Source: Rhytidiadelphus loreus (taxonomy: Eukaryota; Streptophyta; Bryopsida; Hypnales; Hylocomiaceae). From it: a DNA stretch of 64,000 bases. Below the pieces are notes generated by a model that made no database searches, was not told the origin of the DNA, and saw nothing but the letters and a program-made list of their open reading frames with translations. Positions 48,176 to 62,100 of the stretch are shown piece by piece. A program made the translations under genes and the position numbers. Within the stretch, counting starts at the first letter, position 1. Each line of letters begins with the position of its first letter. Location of the stretch: positions 17,836,760 to 17,900,759 of the forward strand of contig OX344762.1 in assembly GCA_947034895.1 (NCBI GenBank). Direction: 5' to 3'.

Positions 48176-50474
48176 TGGACTTGAAATTATGTGAGGACAC
48201 TTTTGGTCCAAGAGTAAATAGCAAGAAATGGCCAAACTAACAAGAGTGATCCATGGATTAAACATTTTATTCTTAAAAAAAGTCAATAAAACCTAGGGAG
48301 GAAATTTGCAACCCTATTTTGTTAACATGTACTCAAGCAACTCCCAGAATTTTTTTGGATGAAGAACCCCTCTTTTTTTTTTTCCCCCTATCCTACTACA
48401 GTCTTAGGTGAAGTCATCCAAAGCACGTTTTGCATCCCCAGCAGCGTTTCAGCGTTTCTTCGTTTCTTGTGTGTTTCTAAAGATTGTTTACTGGACATAA
48501 GTTATGAGCTTTACTAACTTAATGGATGAGTGGGAGTAAAAGTCCAAGGTGAGAGTCCCTGTCGCCACTGACACTGCCACAACCAAGCCTTCCCTTCCCT
48601 TCCCTTGCACCTCTGCCAGGCAGCCGCAGACTGATGTCCAGCCTTGCACCCCTGCCACCCACTTGAGCATCAAGCAAGCCAAGCGATGGATCCATCGGCA
48701 CAGATGACGCACAAAGCTTTCAATCCCCAAACGAAACCCATCCATCGTCCACCCCCACCCCGTCGCCAATTCACAGCAACAACGGCATTCATCGTCAAGC
48801 TCTTGCTTGCTCGCTCGCTGTAAGTATTAAGTAAGCTTAAGTGCAGTTAGTTTTCCCGTACAAACGACGAGCTTGGGACGCCAGGTGCATGATTGCAGCC
48901 CCACCTAGCTTGGCTTGGAGCCCTTGCCTTGGGGGTCCCTCTAGGCTGCAGCGCTCTCCCCTGGCCTGCATTATTACGCGCCTAGCCTCACGTACGGGTA
49001 GCTGGGACGACGTAGTGAAAGGAAGGCCGGTCGCGCTAGCGAGCGAGCTTCACCAAATGTAATTGGTGCTGCTGGTGCTGCCGGTGCTGCAGTTAGCCAT
49101 CGATCAAGCGATGGAATCGGAGTGACGAGTGGTATCCAGGGCGGGGGGTGCAAGGGCGACGTCCTAACGAACCGGGTTTGGCAGGAGCTTCCATTGATCT
49201 GCTGCACCTATCATATCATGGTTGGTTTGGTGGTGGGTTGGTTCGGGGGGTGTTCGGTTCTTGGGTTGGGCCCAGCCCTCGCATGGGCGTAGGCTTCAGC
49301 TGATGAATATCTGGAAAACTGCGGGACGGTGGTAGAGGAGTCTGGGTGAATTATTTGACGTGGCCGACCTGGACAGCTGCTGATCGAGTGCATGTTGCCA
49401 TGCTGAAGCTCGGGCGCGACTGTCCATGAGGAGTGTGGGAATCAGGCGCTAGCTGCTAGTGGGGGACGATCGATCGATCGACAGCCCGAAGAGGGTTGCC
49501 CAAGGTTTTGTTTTTGGGCATGCGGTTGGAGTGTGCAATTGATCCGCCCTCGCCATGGCGCATATCCAGGTGGGGCTCTGCTTGTTTTCCCCTTTCTTGA
49601 GAACTCTTGGTAAATAATGGTTTTGACTCTGTGAGATCGAGGGTTTGGTTATGGCGGAGAGTCGAGCTGTAGTTTGCTTCTGAGGATGTACATTGGCATC
49701 ATTACCAGGGCTGTGGCAATCTGTTTGCTGCGATTTGGAGTCTGCAGTCTACATTTTGCATTTTGTTTGGGAATGCCAGTGTTGCTGCATCACTAATGTA
49801 GGTGTTTTAGCAATGAGGGCGTGAGCGATAACATTGGTCACATCGGAAGTTCGTTTCTTGAAGCTGCTTGCCTTCGCCAAGGTTGCTGTGTCTTTGAGCT
49901 GCATCTTGTCCTTGCTGGAGAGCCTGTCAAGTCGTTAGATTTTCTGGCACAGATTTATATCTTCACAGCCATATACGTGTTGTTGATCTCGTGGTCTCCG
50001 ATCGATTTCTTAATTTGTTGGGACCGGCGAGGTTTGTTTTTCTCTTCCCAGCTGAAGGAAGCCGGGTGGTCTTGTCTTGAATGGATCTGACGAGTGCTGG
50101 AGTTTATTTCTGGTCTCGAGAGTGAAGAGAGAGCCTTTCTTGTGTATGGGTGACAGTACGTCGAAGGCGCATTGTGGTTGCCGTAACCTTGCCTGGATCA
50201 TTAGTTCACAGAGCTTTCCCTGAAGGTCTCAGCAGTACAAGTTCAGGATTCAATGCAGTCATTTTGAGCGGAGGCCTTCGTTCACTAGTCTAGTGTGGGC
50301 ACTGAAATGTGACTACAGTCATCCAACACCACGTCACGATCCGAGTCTATCTTTTCGATTAGACCAAGAAGATAAGAATTGGTTATGAATCCGCCTTTGA
50401 GATTATAAATAATTAGTGATTTTCAGTGCAATTACTTGATTTCTCATCATGGTTTGGTGCTTTGAGCGCAGGAG

Positions 50475-53400
50475 ATGACAGAGGACCAAGAGCGGCGTCC
50501 ACAGACGCCTGAAACTCCCGAAGTACTGGAAACTCCCATGTCACCAGAAAGTCTCCATTTACCTGAAACTCCCGATTCTCCTTCAACACCCAATTTGCTT
50601 ACAAGGTAAACATTTCTCGAGATTTCTCATCATGAATAGATCAAGTCTTTCCAAATCGATTGAATCTCAGTCCTCTAAGGGTTCACATTTAAATGAATTC
50701 CGTCCTGGATTCGCCACCAATTCAAGTATCATGATAAGGCCCAAGAGAGGTTGACAGTGCTTTAATTTGTGTTGGATGCCATTTTTTGGCATTGCCGATC
50801 TGAGGTAATTGATACTCGATTTATAGGGATTGGAGTGGCGTTTCTGAAATGGAGGATCCAGATAGGGAAGCAGAATCCAATCACGTTGAGCAGACACTCA
50901 CAATGGCAGACGAGGACCCTGAGATCGAAGCAACCGGGGTGCAGTCCAAAGTGGGGAGTTCCATTGAGCTGCTGCGTACAGCAGCCACTCCAGCGGAAGA
51001 GAAGGAGATCATCTCCAGGATATTGTTTGATTTGGTGGACACACAAGAGGACGCCAGGGTAGCAGTGGGGTTGCATCCCAAAGCAGTGCCTGCACTAGTG
51101 GCACTCCTCCGGTCCGGATCCTTACCTGCCAAAGTGAATGCCGCAGCCATTCTGAGGGTGCTGTGCAAGGAGGAGGATCTACGAGTCAAAGTGCTGCTTG
51201 GTGGATGTATCCCTCCGTTGCTGGCGCTTCTGAAATCCAGCTCTTCCGAGGCTCAGACAGTGGCAGCGCATGCCTTGAATGCAGTCTCGCAGGGAGGTGC
51301 GAAGGACCATGTGGGGTCGAAAATCTTTTCCACGGAGGGGGTGGTGCACAGCTTATGGGAGCAACTGCAACCACGGCAGAACTTGGACCCCTCTCTTCCA
51401 GGGTTGCTCACGGGCGCCCTTCGCAACCTGTGCGCCAGCAGCGAAGGTTTTTGGCTGGCCACTCTGGATGCTGGCGGTGTGGGCATCCTTGTACGGCTCC
51501 TCACTTCGGAGTATCCCCAAGCAGAAGGGAATGCAGCGTCTCTGCTGGCGAGTTTGATGATCACTGTTGAGGAAAGTGGTGAGCTTGTGCTGCACGCCGG
51601 TGCTTTGAATCCCCTTCTGCAGCTTTTGACAAATGACGACATTTCAGTGCGAGCAGAAGCCGCGGGTGCGTTGCGAGCTCTTACTGCTCACAACGAGGAA
51701 GCCAGACAAGCTGTCAAAGCAGCAGGTGGGATGGATAAGTTGATCTGTGCCACGGTTGCTCCCTCTGTGCCAAGTAAGTTCACGCAGGCTTTGCAAGAGA
51801 ATGCTGTGGGGGCGTCTGCACATATATTGGGCGGTTTGCCTGCTCTCATCATCAACCTTTGCAAGAGCATCAGCTCCAAGCCGTCGGAAGCTGCAAAGAC
51901 CGCTGATACAATTGGAGCCCTGGCTTATGCCCTGACGAAATTGAACGATTGTGACCACGCGGTGGAGTCTGTAGATCCTCTTCATATTGAGGAGGTTCTC
52001 ATTAAGCATGTTGGGAATCGCACGTCGGTGTCGATTCATGAGCGTGCTGTGGAAGGTCTGGCGAGTCTGTACGGGAATGCGTACTTGGCCAAAGGGATAG
52101 AGCATGCTGAAGGGAAGAAGATGCTGGTTGGACTGATCACCATGGTCACTGGCGAGGTGCAAGAGAGCCTGACGATGTCTCTCATGGACATTTGCTGCGA
52201 GGGTCGAGATTTGTGGCATGCGCTTCGAGGTCGAGAGGGAGTGCAGCTTCTGATTTCGCTTCTGGGGCTGCCTGTGGAGCAGCAGCAGGAAAATGCAGCT
52301 GCACTGCTCTCCATTCTTTCACAAGAAGTGGACGAGAGCAAGTGGGCAATCACTGCAGCTGGAGGGATCCCGCCATTGGTGCAACTGCTTGAAACGGGCT
52401 CCGAAAAAGCGAAGGAAGACTCGGCCCTTGTGCTTGGCAACCTGTGCAGCCACAGTGAGGAGATTCGCGTTTGCGTGGAGACAGCCGAAGCCGTGCCTGC
52501 GCTTCTGTGGTTGCTGAAGAATGCTGGTTTCAAGGGCCAGGGAATTGCAGCACGAGCGCTCACGCAGCTGGTGCGAGACTCAGACGCAAGTACCATCAGC
52601 CAGTTGACGGCCTTGCTCACTGGCGACTTACCCCTGTCCAAGGTTCACGTCCTGCACGTTGTGGGCTGCTTGCTTTCCGTGTCCTCTCAGGAGGATATCT
52701 TCCACGAAGGCGCTGCAGCAAACGAAGCTCTCGAAACTCTGATCGCGCTTCTGCTTACCAGCAAAGACGAGACCCAGGAGCAGAATGCTTCCGTCCTCGC
52801 AGAAATTTTCGCTTTCAGACCCGACTTGTGTGAGAGCCCTAACATTGTCAAGGCCATTGCGCCATTAATCCGGCTTCTAAGTGAAGCCAGCGAGCAAATC
52901 GCCTTGCAGGCTGCACGGGCACTTGCAGCTTTGTTCTGCTCCATTCAGCAGAACCGAAGCGCTGCGGAGGCAGGCAGGGATGCTATCCTGCCATTGATCA
53001 GCTTAGCCAAATCCTCTAGTATCAGCGTGGCTGAAGTTGCAACCACGGCTTTGGCTAACCTTCTGTTGGATGCAGAGGTCGCTGAAAAGGTACCAGCCGA
53101 AGATATCATTCTCCCTCTCACAAGAGTACTTCGGGAGGGCACTCTCCTTGGCAAGGAGCACGCAGCTGGAGCTGTGGCGCGGTTGCTTCGTTCTCGCCAT
53201 GTTGACGATGTCCTGGCCGAGAGTGTTCACAATTGCGGGACTGTCTTGGCTTTGGTCTCGCTTCTTGCCACAACAAATTCAGAAGACCGGTCTACATCTG
53301 AAGCGCTAGAAGCGCTTGCATCACTGGCAAGGACCAGAAGAGGAGGGGCATTCAGCCACCCATTCAGTGTACTGGCAGAAGCCCCATTCAGCATGAGTCC

Positions 53401-56400
53401 GTTGGTGACGTGCCTTGCAATTGGGGCTCCCACAGTACAGGAGAAGGCCATTGAGGTTCTGTCAAGGCTGTGTCGAGACCAGGCCGTGGCGCTGGGTGAT
53501 CTCATGGCTGATAATCCCAAGTGCATCACAGCCCTCGCGGATCGGATCATACAATCCTCCAGCTTGGAAGTGAAGGTGGGCGGGGCTGCACTGCTCATCT
53601 GTGCTGCGAAGGAGCACCGTCAGGTGTCCATGGAAGCACTTCGGGATGCGGGATTCTCGGTGGAGCTCATCCGCTCGCTTGTGGAAATGCTGGGCTTCAA
53701 GTCGGTGGAAGAAACCGGAGATGACGAAGAGGCCACCAGTGACGCGGAAGAGGAAGAAGTGACGTTCACAGTTGATGAAAGTGGGGTTGCCAGAAGGAAA
53801 GAGAGTGGACACGAGGGAGTCGACGCTGACACTTTTTTGGAATATGGTCCTGCTCTAATCTCTGGTGGCACTGTGGCGCTTTGGTTGCTCTGTATGATTG
53901 CTTCCCATGATAGCTTGAGCAAACTTTCCATCACTGAGGCTGGGGCCATTGAGGTTGTCACTGAGAAACTTGCAATCTTTGCGCCCAACGCTCGCGAGGT
54001 GAGATTTCTGCCACCACAGAATTTAATGTAGTTTAACAACATTACTGTCCAGCGAATCTTGTGATTGCTAGCACACACAGTTACGGCTTAGCTCTGTCCT
54101 TCCTTCAATGGATGTTTACAGTTATATTATTGGTTGCCATCATTCGTAACTCTGTTTAAACCACTGTAATTCTCCAGCAAAGAGGGGTGCAGCATTACTC
54201 ATTTGAATGTCTTACACGTCATGTCCTACGATTTATTTGGTCAGGATTGTGACAAGTTGAATTTCAGGCTTTAGTTCAGATTTAGCTATCAAATGGACCG
54301 TGACAATCCTAACATCAAAATACGATTTTGCTGACTAAGGTAAAGAGTGTTAAAATTGATTTAGTCCCTCTAGCACTGGTGATAACCTTGTGATAGATAC
54401 GTAATCTTGTATTTCCATTGTGAGTGACAGAGTAAGTTCACAGCTGTAGTGTTGTATGTCCTTGATCATTTGCTGTTGTTTTCTTAAGGCGACTAATTCA
54501 GTGTGCCAATTTGGGGACTCAGGCAGAAGTAGAGGACAACGGAAGCACATGGGTCAGCGCACTGCTGCTGGCAATTTTGTTCCAAGACCGAGACGTAACG
54601 CGTACTCCCGCAACAATGCGAGCGATACCCTCACTGGCAACTCTCTTGAAGTCCCAGGAGACCACCGACAAATATTTCGCAGCTCAAGCTCTGGCCAGTC
54701 TCGTCTGCAATGGCAACCGCGGCACATTGTTAGCCGTGGCCAATTCAGGAGCTGCAGGCGGACTCATCCCCATGTTGGGCATGTCGGAGTCCGACGTCCG
54801 CGACTTGGTGTTGTTGTCTGAGGAGTTTGCCCTGCCTGGCCACCCTGACCAGGTTTCGTTGGAGCGTTTATTCCGAGTGGACGACATTCGTGTTGGCGCT
54901 ACTGCTCGCAAAGCCATTCCCATGCTGGTGGACTTACTGAAGCCGCTGCCAGACCGCCCTGGGGCTTCCCCTTTGGCTTTGGGCCTGTTGATGCAGCTGG
55001 CGCATGACAACAACGTCAACAAACTCGCCATGGCCGAAGCGGGCGCCTTGGATGGGTTAACCAAGTACTTGTCCATCGGCCCACAGGATGCCATTGAAGA
55101 GGCCACAGCCAACCTACTGCGCATCTTGTTCAGCATTCCTGAGCTGCGGCGACACGACTCAGCAGTTGCTGCGGTAGAGCAGTTGGTTGCTGTGCTCCGT
55201 TTTGGAACTCGAGGCTCTCGTCTGAGTGCAGCTCGTGCTTTGCAAGGACTTTTCGCTGCTGAGCATATCCGGGCAGGTTACGCGGCAGGACAATCCATCG
55301 TCCCACTCGTGGAAATGCTAAGCTCTGGAGTGGAAAATGAGCAGCGTGTGGCCATTGGTGCACTCATCACCCTTTCAGAAGACAATCCTTCTAAGGTGGT
55401 GGCGATTGCTGATTCGGAGGCCAATGCTGTGGAGGGTGTCTGCCGAGTGCTGCTCTCGGATTGCTCCCTGGAGCTCAAAGAGGATTCTGCCAACCTGTGC
55501 CGCACGTTGTTTAACAACCCCCGAGTCCGAGCCACTCCAGAGGCAACTTGTTGCATCTCCCCGTTGGTTGCATTGCTGGACGTGGAGTTACCCTCCGCTC
55601 AGTATGCTGGCGCTTGTGCACTTGACAACCTCCTTGACGATGAGCAGCAGGCGGAGGCTGTGGCTGCGAATGGCGCGGTAGTGCCGTTGGTGGATCTGGT
55701 TGTCGGCACGAACTATGGTCTGCATGAGGCTGCAGTCAGTGGGCTCATTAAGCTTGCCAAGGACCGTCCTCTGTGCAAGTTGGACATGGTGAAAGGTGGC
55801 ATCATTGACAACGTGCTGGACATTCTCCCTGAAGCGCCAGACTCGCTCTGTGCGCTCTCGGCCGAGTTACTGCGCATCCTCACGAACAACAGTAGTATTG
55901 CGAAAGGAGTAGCGGCAGCCAAGGTGGTGGAACCGCTTTTCTACACGCTCACAAGGCCGGATTTAAGCACTTCCGGGCAACACAGTGCAATGCAGGTGCT
56001 GGTGAACATTCTGGAGAAGCCGCAACGGCTTGCAAATCTGACCTTGACTCCCAATCAAGCCATTGAGCCTCTGGTGCTGCTGCTCGACTCGCCATCCCAG
56101 CCAGTGCAGCAGCTGGCAGCCGAGCTCCTGTCCCATCTTCTGGCACAAGAGCAGTTTCAACGCGACGTGTTCACACAACAAGCGGTGGTTCCACTTGTGA
56201 GACTGGTTGGAGTGGGTGTGTCAAGCTTGCAGAAGGAGGCTATTAGGGCGCTGGAGAGTGCCTCCATCAGCTGGCCGAATGCCATTGCGGATGCAGGCGG
56301 AATCATTGAACTTTCTGCTCTTTTGCTGCAAACCGATCCACAACCTCCTCATGCTCTCTGGGAGGCCGCAGCCTTGGTACTCTCTAACGTCCTTCGCTTT

Positions 56401-58603
56401 AGCTCCCAGTACTACTTCAAGGTGCCGGCCGCCGTCCTGGTCAAGTTGCTGCGTTCCAGCAACGAGGCCACCGTGCTGGTGGCTTTGAGTGCCCTCATTT
56501 TGCTAGAGAGAGAAGATTCTTCGAGTGCAGAAAGCATCGCGGAGGCCGGAGCAGTGGAAGCGTTGCTGGAGCTTCTGCGTTGCCACCAGTGTGAAGAGGC
56601 TGCAGCTCGTCTTCTAGAAGCTTTGTTCAACAATTACAAGGTGCGAGATACCAAGGCCGCCAGGCTTGCGATTGCGCCTTTGGCTCAGTATTTACTGGAT
56701 CCACAGACGCGCACGCAGCCCGCTCGCCTTTTGGCAGCCCTTGCAGCTGGGGATTTGTTTCAACACGAGGGTCTGTCCCGTAGCAATGACGCCGTCTCAG
56801 CTTGTCGTGCGCTTGTGAGCTTGCTGGAAGATCAGCCCACGGAAGAGATGAAGATGGTAGCTGTGTGCGCGTTACAGAACCTTGTGGTGAACAGCCGCGC
56901 CAACAAGCGTGCTGTTGCGGAGGCTGGGGGGGTTCAGGTCGTGCAGGAGCTTCTGGGGTCCAGTAATTCAGAGAGTTCAGCTCAAGCAGCTATATTGATC
57001 AAGCTCCTCTTCGCCAATCACACCATCCAAGAATATGCTTCCAGCGAAATGATCTGTGCTCTAGCAGGTGAGGCACATGCTACATCACAGCAACCGTTAC
57101 CAGAATTGCTATGAGAAATTCAATTACCAGTATACTGTCAATCTAAATGCATTAGAGCTTCGCCACTCTTACGTCAAAACTGTGGCAAATTTCGGATGAA
57201 AAATGCGCAATTTATGTCTGCACGGGTGGGGTAATCAAGTGGTCTACCGGCCTTTTTAATATGATGAAGTTTTCCTGGAGATGCTCTTAGGTTTCCATCT
57301 GTGTGCTCGCTTGACGTGTTTGTGTATTTATTGTCTTGTGAAACAGCTGCCCTGGAGAAGGACCTGTGGGCTACTGCTTCGGTGAATGAAGATGTTGCCA
57401 AGGCATTGACTGTCATGCTGGGCAACTTCAGGCGGTTGCGGTCGACCGACGAAGCTACTCAAAGCATTGTACAGCTAGTGGGTGCTTTGAAGGCTGGAAA
57501 CGAAGTAGCCCAAGAAGCTGCACTCAATGCTCTCTATCTGCTACAGGAGGACTGGCCTGATAGTCCTGCAGAAGTAGGGAAAGCACAAGCTTTGGCTGCA
57601 GCGGAAGCCATCCCCATTCTTCAATATTTGGTACGAGAAGGGCCGCCAAGGTTTCAAGAGAAAGCTGAAATCCTCTTGCAGTTTTTGCCTGGTAGCTTGG
57701 TGGTCACCGTCAAGCAGGGCCACAATCTGAAGCAATCCGTGGGGAGCACGAATGCCTTCTGCAAGTTGACCCTTGGGAGTGGTCCTCCACGTCAGACGAA
57801 GGTGTGTAGGTCCATTCATTTTTGTGTATTTGGAAGTTCAACATTTCAAAATATATTCTGTCCATATTTTTTCTTGTGTGCAAAGTGCACGTGATTGCAC
57901 TACTATGAAATGAATGTTTTCTGGACGTTTTTTTTCCATACTTGATTCTCGTCTTGTACGGTGCAGGTTGTAAATCAAAGCGCATCTCCGCAATGGAAAG
58001 AGGGGTTTGCTTGGGCATTCGATAATCCACCTAAAGGCCAAAAGCTTCACATAGCTTGCAAAAACAAGGGTGCTTTTGGCAAGGTCAGTACATAACATTT
58101 GGTAGTAATTACTCTTGCCTAATGTAGGTGGTCGGAATATCATTGCTTTCATTTGAACTCAAGATGTGAGGGGATCTTTGCCAAAGAAAGATGTTAGAGA
58201 ATCTTAGCATTGTTTTCTTGAGTACTCTGATACCTTCTTAAATGAGCAGTTGTCTGTTTACAGTTCCTGTCAAGAATGCTAGCAGCAGATGGAATTTGAG
58301 TTGTTGATTGCTGCATTAGACTGTTCTTTTATTCTTTGTGGACTTTTCATGAGACAAACTTGGTACCAGATGATAGCTCTATTTACAACTGAGTTACAAG
58401 TTCCGAAAACCCTCGTTGATTTGTTGATTAAAATCTTTCATCTACTGTTGTGCTTGCAGGGTTCACTAGGGAAGGTGACTATTCAGATCGACACAGTGGT
58501 GATGCAAGGAACTATCAGTGGCCAGTATACTTTGCAGCCTGAGACCAACCGAGATGGAACACCTCGAACCTTAGAGGTTGAGTTTCAATGGTCCAATCGA
58601 TAA
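50475..58603 (+). CDS. CSI1: Cellulose synthase interactive protein 1 (armadillo repeats plus C2 domain)
   Basis: CSI1/POM2 links plasma-membrane cellulose synthase complexes to cortical microtubules. Six exons, 50475-50605, 50827-53998, 54523-57067, 57347-57801, 57967-58083 and 58460-58603 (TAA), join in frame to 2187 aa; Arabidopsis CSI1 is 2150. Exon 1 encodes a Thr/Pro-rich head with repeated ETP and SPxxP words. Armadillo repeats run from about residue 75 to 2050, with clear family stretches: [119 protein letters not shown] and [18 protein letters not shown]. An acidic linker (about 1003-1025) splits the repeats. The C2 domain (about 2070-2187) has [34 protein letters not shown] and [11 protein letters not shown], and ends [10 protein letters not shown]. 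The ATG was chosen because it opens the only frame joining exon 2 in phase. Confidence 0.96.
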
Positions 58604-59157
58604 GCATGTGCTTAGCACATGCAATTTGCTGGAATTGACGGGCCTTCGTCCATGTGCTGATGGTTAGTTGCATGCTGAAAGCATAAAACTTGGGGATCTA
58701 AGATATTGGAATTCATTCTCAATAGTTAGCTCAAGTCTCAGATGGAAATACAGCGTATGATACTAGTACTCAGCACATGATAGACTATAATGATTGGACA
58801 GACTTAGCTGTTGGACAGAGCTAGTTGTAAATGCAGACAACCAACCAGGTTTTGAATTGTGGTCAAGAATTAGAGTTTGGTAATTCAGTATATCCTATTG
58901 TGGTTTTATTACTGGTCTGTGCATTGATTTATACCTGAAGGGGTTATAAGGTACACCAGTGATCCGCATAATGTCAAATAGTCGACACTCTCGACAACTG
59001 CGCGTAGTCCTAAAATGTCCAACACTTTTATTCATCACCGTAACAATACAATCGTCTGCTCAAATAAATCGTCAAGACAAAAATCTTCTGTGGCCTCCAT
59101 TGCAGTTTCTACTTTGTGGGCTGTAACACTACTTGCAAAATCTCACTCGTCATTTGA
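58604..59157. terminator. Shared 3' region of convergent CSI1 and SOQ1
   Basis: 554 bp separate the two stop codons, so both 3' UTRs and polyadenylation sites must lie here or overlap. No canonical AATAAA could be assigned to either gene with confidence. Confidence 0.4.
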
Positions 59158-62100
59158 TTAAACTGTCCCTGTGAAACTTTTCCTTACAACTTCTGCAGGC
59201 TTGACCAGTGCTGGCAAGGTCACTCTTTTCGATGTGTCACTGCCCCCTCCATTCGAGAAGGGGACGTCAAAAGCTAAAGCCTTATATAGACAAACTTGAT
59301 CCTCCTCACAGAAATAGACCTGCACATTGAACTCGAAATGTCACAATTATTACAGTGAAAATGCCATAACATTCTTTGACAACTGTGAGAACTCACACTT
59401 CTTACTACAGTAGAAACCAAATTAGCACAAATCCGTCTGAACTACCCGTAGTTAAAACCTTGACAGCAGAGAAATTGAAACATTTCAATGCACTTTCGAA
59501 ATACCGGTAGTACCCTCATGTAAGACAAACATTTGAAATCCGAGTAGGTCATCTCATACCTTGCACGATACCCTTGTAGCACCTTTAGATGCAGCATTAG
59601 CGTCACGCTTAAAGTGAATAGTTGCAGTGCCATCTGGTCCAATAGTGCCAGTGACGGGGTCCAGGGATATTCCACTGTCAGTCTCCAGTTCCACCTCGTA
59701 CTTACTTTGAGCCTCCTGCAAGATAGAGCGTTACAATAGTGCATGAAAAGCACAGCACCAAATCACCGATCTTTAACCAAGATCACCAGTCACCAGTCAC
59801 AAGACACTAGCACAGAAGTAGTCACATGACTTGCTTCTCCAGTCAACTATAGCAATTCCAATACACTCCGCCCTCTCTAATGACACTGCTTTGGGGACAC
59901 ATGGACTTCTAAATGCAATGTTGCCCAATCAGATGTGTACACAAGACAGATTACGAGGATTTAAAGAAATGCGCAATTACAGAGTGCGTCATTAGAGAGG
60001 TTTGAGTGTAGATGTAGAAGTGGCCGCTTTGGTCCAGCAAGCATATAGAATGGATGAATGAATGAGAACCGTGGACAGAAGTAGTACTCACTTTGCTGAA
60101 ATGATAGCCAGAAGCGAGTGAGATTTGCAGCTGCAAGTCACCGTTAAGAGCAGTGACGGGATCGATGCGGATGACTTGGGTGTCAGAGGAAAGCCGCTGG
60201 CGGAGTCTCCGAGGGCCACTGAGAGTGGCAAGAGTGGGAGGCAGGACGCCTTTCAACTCCAATGTTTCCAACTTGGGTCCACCTTGTGCACGAAGGTCTA
60301 GCACTCGGATGAGACTGTTGTTGGTGTCAGCCACGTAGAGCTTCCCTACAGCATGCACACCAGCATTGATGCTCAACGTCAACTCACAAATTTAATTTCA
60401 GACTCTAAGTAGAGTTTTCACGTTGGGGCATCTGACTCCCTGACTACAAAGTATACTCAGTGTCGGCTACTTTAGTTTGAGCAAATTTTCCACTGCACCA
60501 ATCATCTTGCATCCACCTTTATAGGATTTGATTACTTGATGACACAACTATTCACACTCCTATGAAAAATGACATGAATGGTGTCCACCTTAATTCAGAG
60601 CCCACACTAAGTAGAAAGAATAGTGTGGTGTCGAACCTATAGCTGGTTCATATCCATGGAGTCATGTTTTTGAAATTTGGACACTTCAAGGGAAAAAGAT
60701 GAATATACTCTTACTCATGATTCTAGTCAGTAATATCCGCAGTTATAAACCTTCTACAATTAAAAGAGCTTACCGTCAACCCCCAACGCCATTCCAGCAG
60801 GCTCGGATAACTGCGTAAAAACAAGAAATTAATGTATCACAGAAAGCATAACACTTCATTGACAGACATTCTTCAAAGGAGCTGCGCCTTCCTAAATCTT
60901 CCCTTGCATATTTAATTGGTGCAGATTCTCTCACATCTTGAGGTCAAGAATGAAAGTGTTGTTATTCAGTCGACTGTTCCAGGCAATTGGTAATTACTAC
61001 CAACCGCAACTACACTGAAAAGAGAGGGTGATAAAGACCTCTCTAGAATGGTTCGGGACTGCAACACCCAACATCAGAGGGCAATAGTTTTCAAACTAGA
61101 TCGTGTAAAGATACAATTCAATTGTTCGTCCCTCGGTTCGTCCTCAATCTTGTGTTTATAAGAACATGCTACATACCTGCCCTGCCTGAGCAACCCCGTC
61201 CTTAAATCCAGCACTTCCAGTGCCGGCAAGTGTCCTGACCCTCTGACTGCTAGGGTCTAGGACTTTTATCTGCAAAATGACATTGCAGTGTGAAAGACGT
61301 TCCAACCGCAAGTAATTCGAAACATGTGACAACGTAACATGTCTGCAGAACTAGACGAAGTATCATAGTAGCGCAAAAATTTACCTTATGGTTATAGGAA
61401 TCGGCAACATAAACTAGACCCTCTGGACTATGAAGAACTCCCAATGGATGCTGCAGCAGCGCCTTAGAACCTACTCCGTCCTGGTCACCAAACTGTTCAA
61501 GAGAAACGCAATTGAATATCACAAACAAACTCCCAAGGGACCAGGAGAATCCTAACTGCTAACAATCGTTGTCCTAGGCAATGCTTTTCAGTGTACTGTG
61601 CAGTACAAATAAGCATACAAGGTAGAAGATAATCATTAGGGACCTGATCCTGTCTCCTATACTGATGCCTAGTACCAACATCAACTCATCTATTCATAAA
61701 CTTGGTTGGCAAGTGGTGTAAGCATGATTTGGCTAATATCTATGGCCACTGATCTTTGAATGGAAATGGGGTTATCTACTGTCACAGTGATCTGCAACCT
61801 CCCCCTTTGAAATTGCATGCGATATTCATACATGGTGATAAAAATTAATCTCAACATATTTGACTCTTGGACTCAAATATCTCTCCACAGCTCTCTACAC
61901 CTCCCAAAAATCACATCTACAGAAGCTAAAATGCTTGAAATGACGCAAATAGTATCCTCTACCTTAGATGTGTCTACTTCACCGTCTCTCCATTCAATCC
62001 GTACCTGAAATAGGTTATCTGAGAATGTTGGATCGCCACCTGCTAGCAGCTTCGAGCCTCCCGTCGTTAGATCCACTCTTCGAATGGAGCTGCTCTCACT

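Larger units (their letters stand above)
45542..50474. other. Repeat-bearing spacer passing into CSI1 promoter and leader
   Basis: The AT-rich part (to about 48400) contains the GGTGCTA-ended element at 46109-46455, a TC/GA run near 47160-47173 and a stray repeat unit at 48055-48175. From about 48400 the composition becomes GC-richer: a CCCTT run (48592-48606), GCTCGCTCGCT words, and GATC iterations (49468-49480). This is the likely CSI1 promoter and 5' leader. An acceptor-like TTGAGCGCAG immediately before the CSI1 start suggests a 5' UTR intron. No other gene was recognised. Confidence 0.45.

Noticed and set aside
49821..50090. 89-codon frame upstream of CSI1
   Set aside because: No homology and within the probable leader or promoter; CSI1 exon 1 starts later in a different, supported frame.
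51163..53812. Long antisense and off-frame ORFs across the CSI1 exons
   Set aside because: They are shadows of the 1060-codon exon; the composition of Leu/Ala-rich repeats keeps other frames open.
57838..58152. Antisense frames across the CSI1 C2-domain introns
   Set aside because: They span introns and conserved exons of CSI1 and show no family resemblance.
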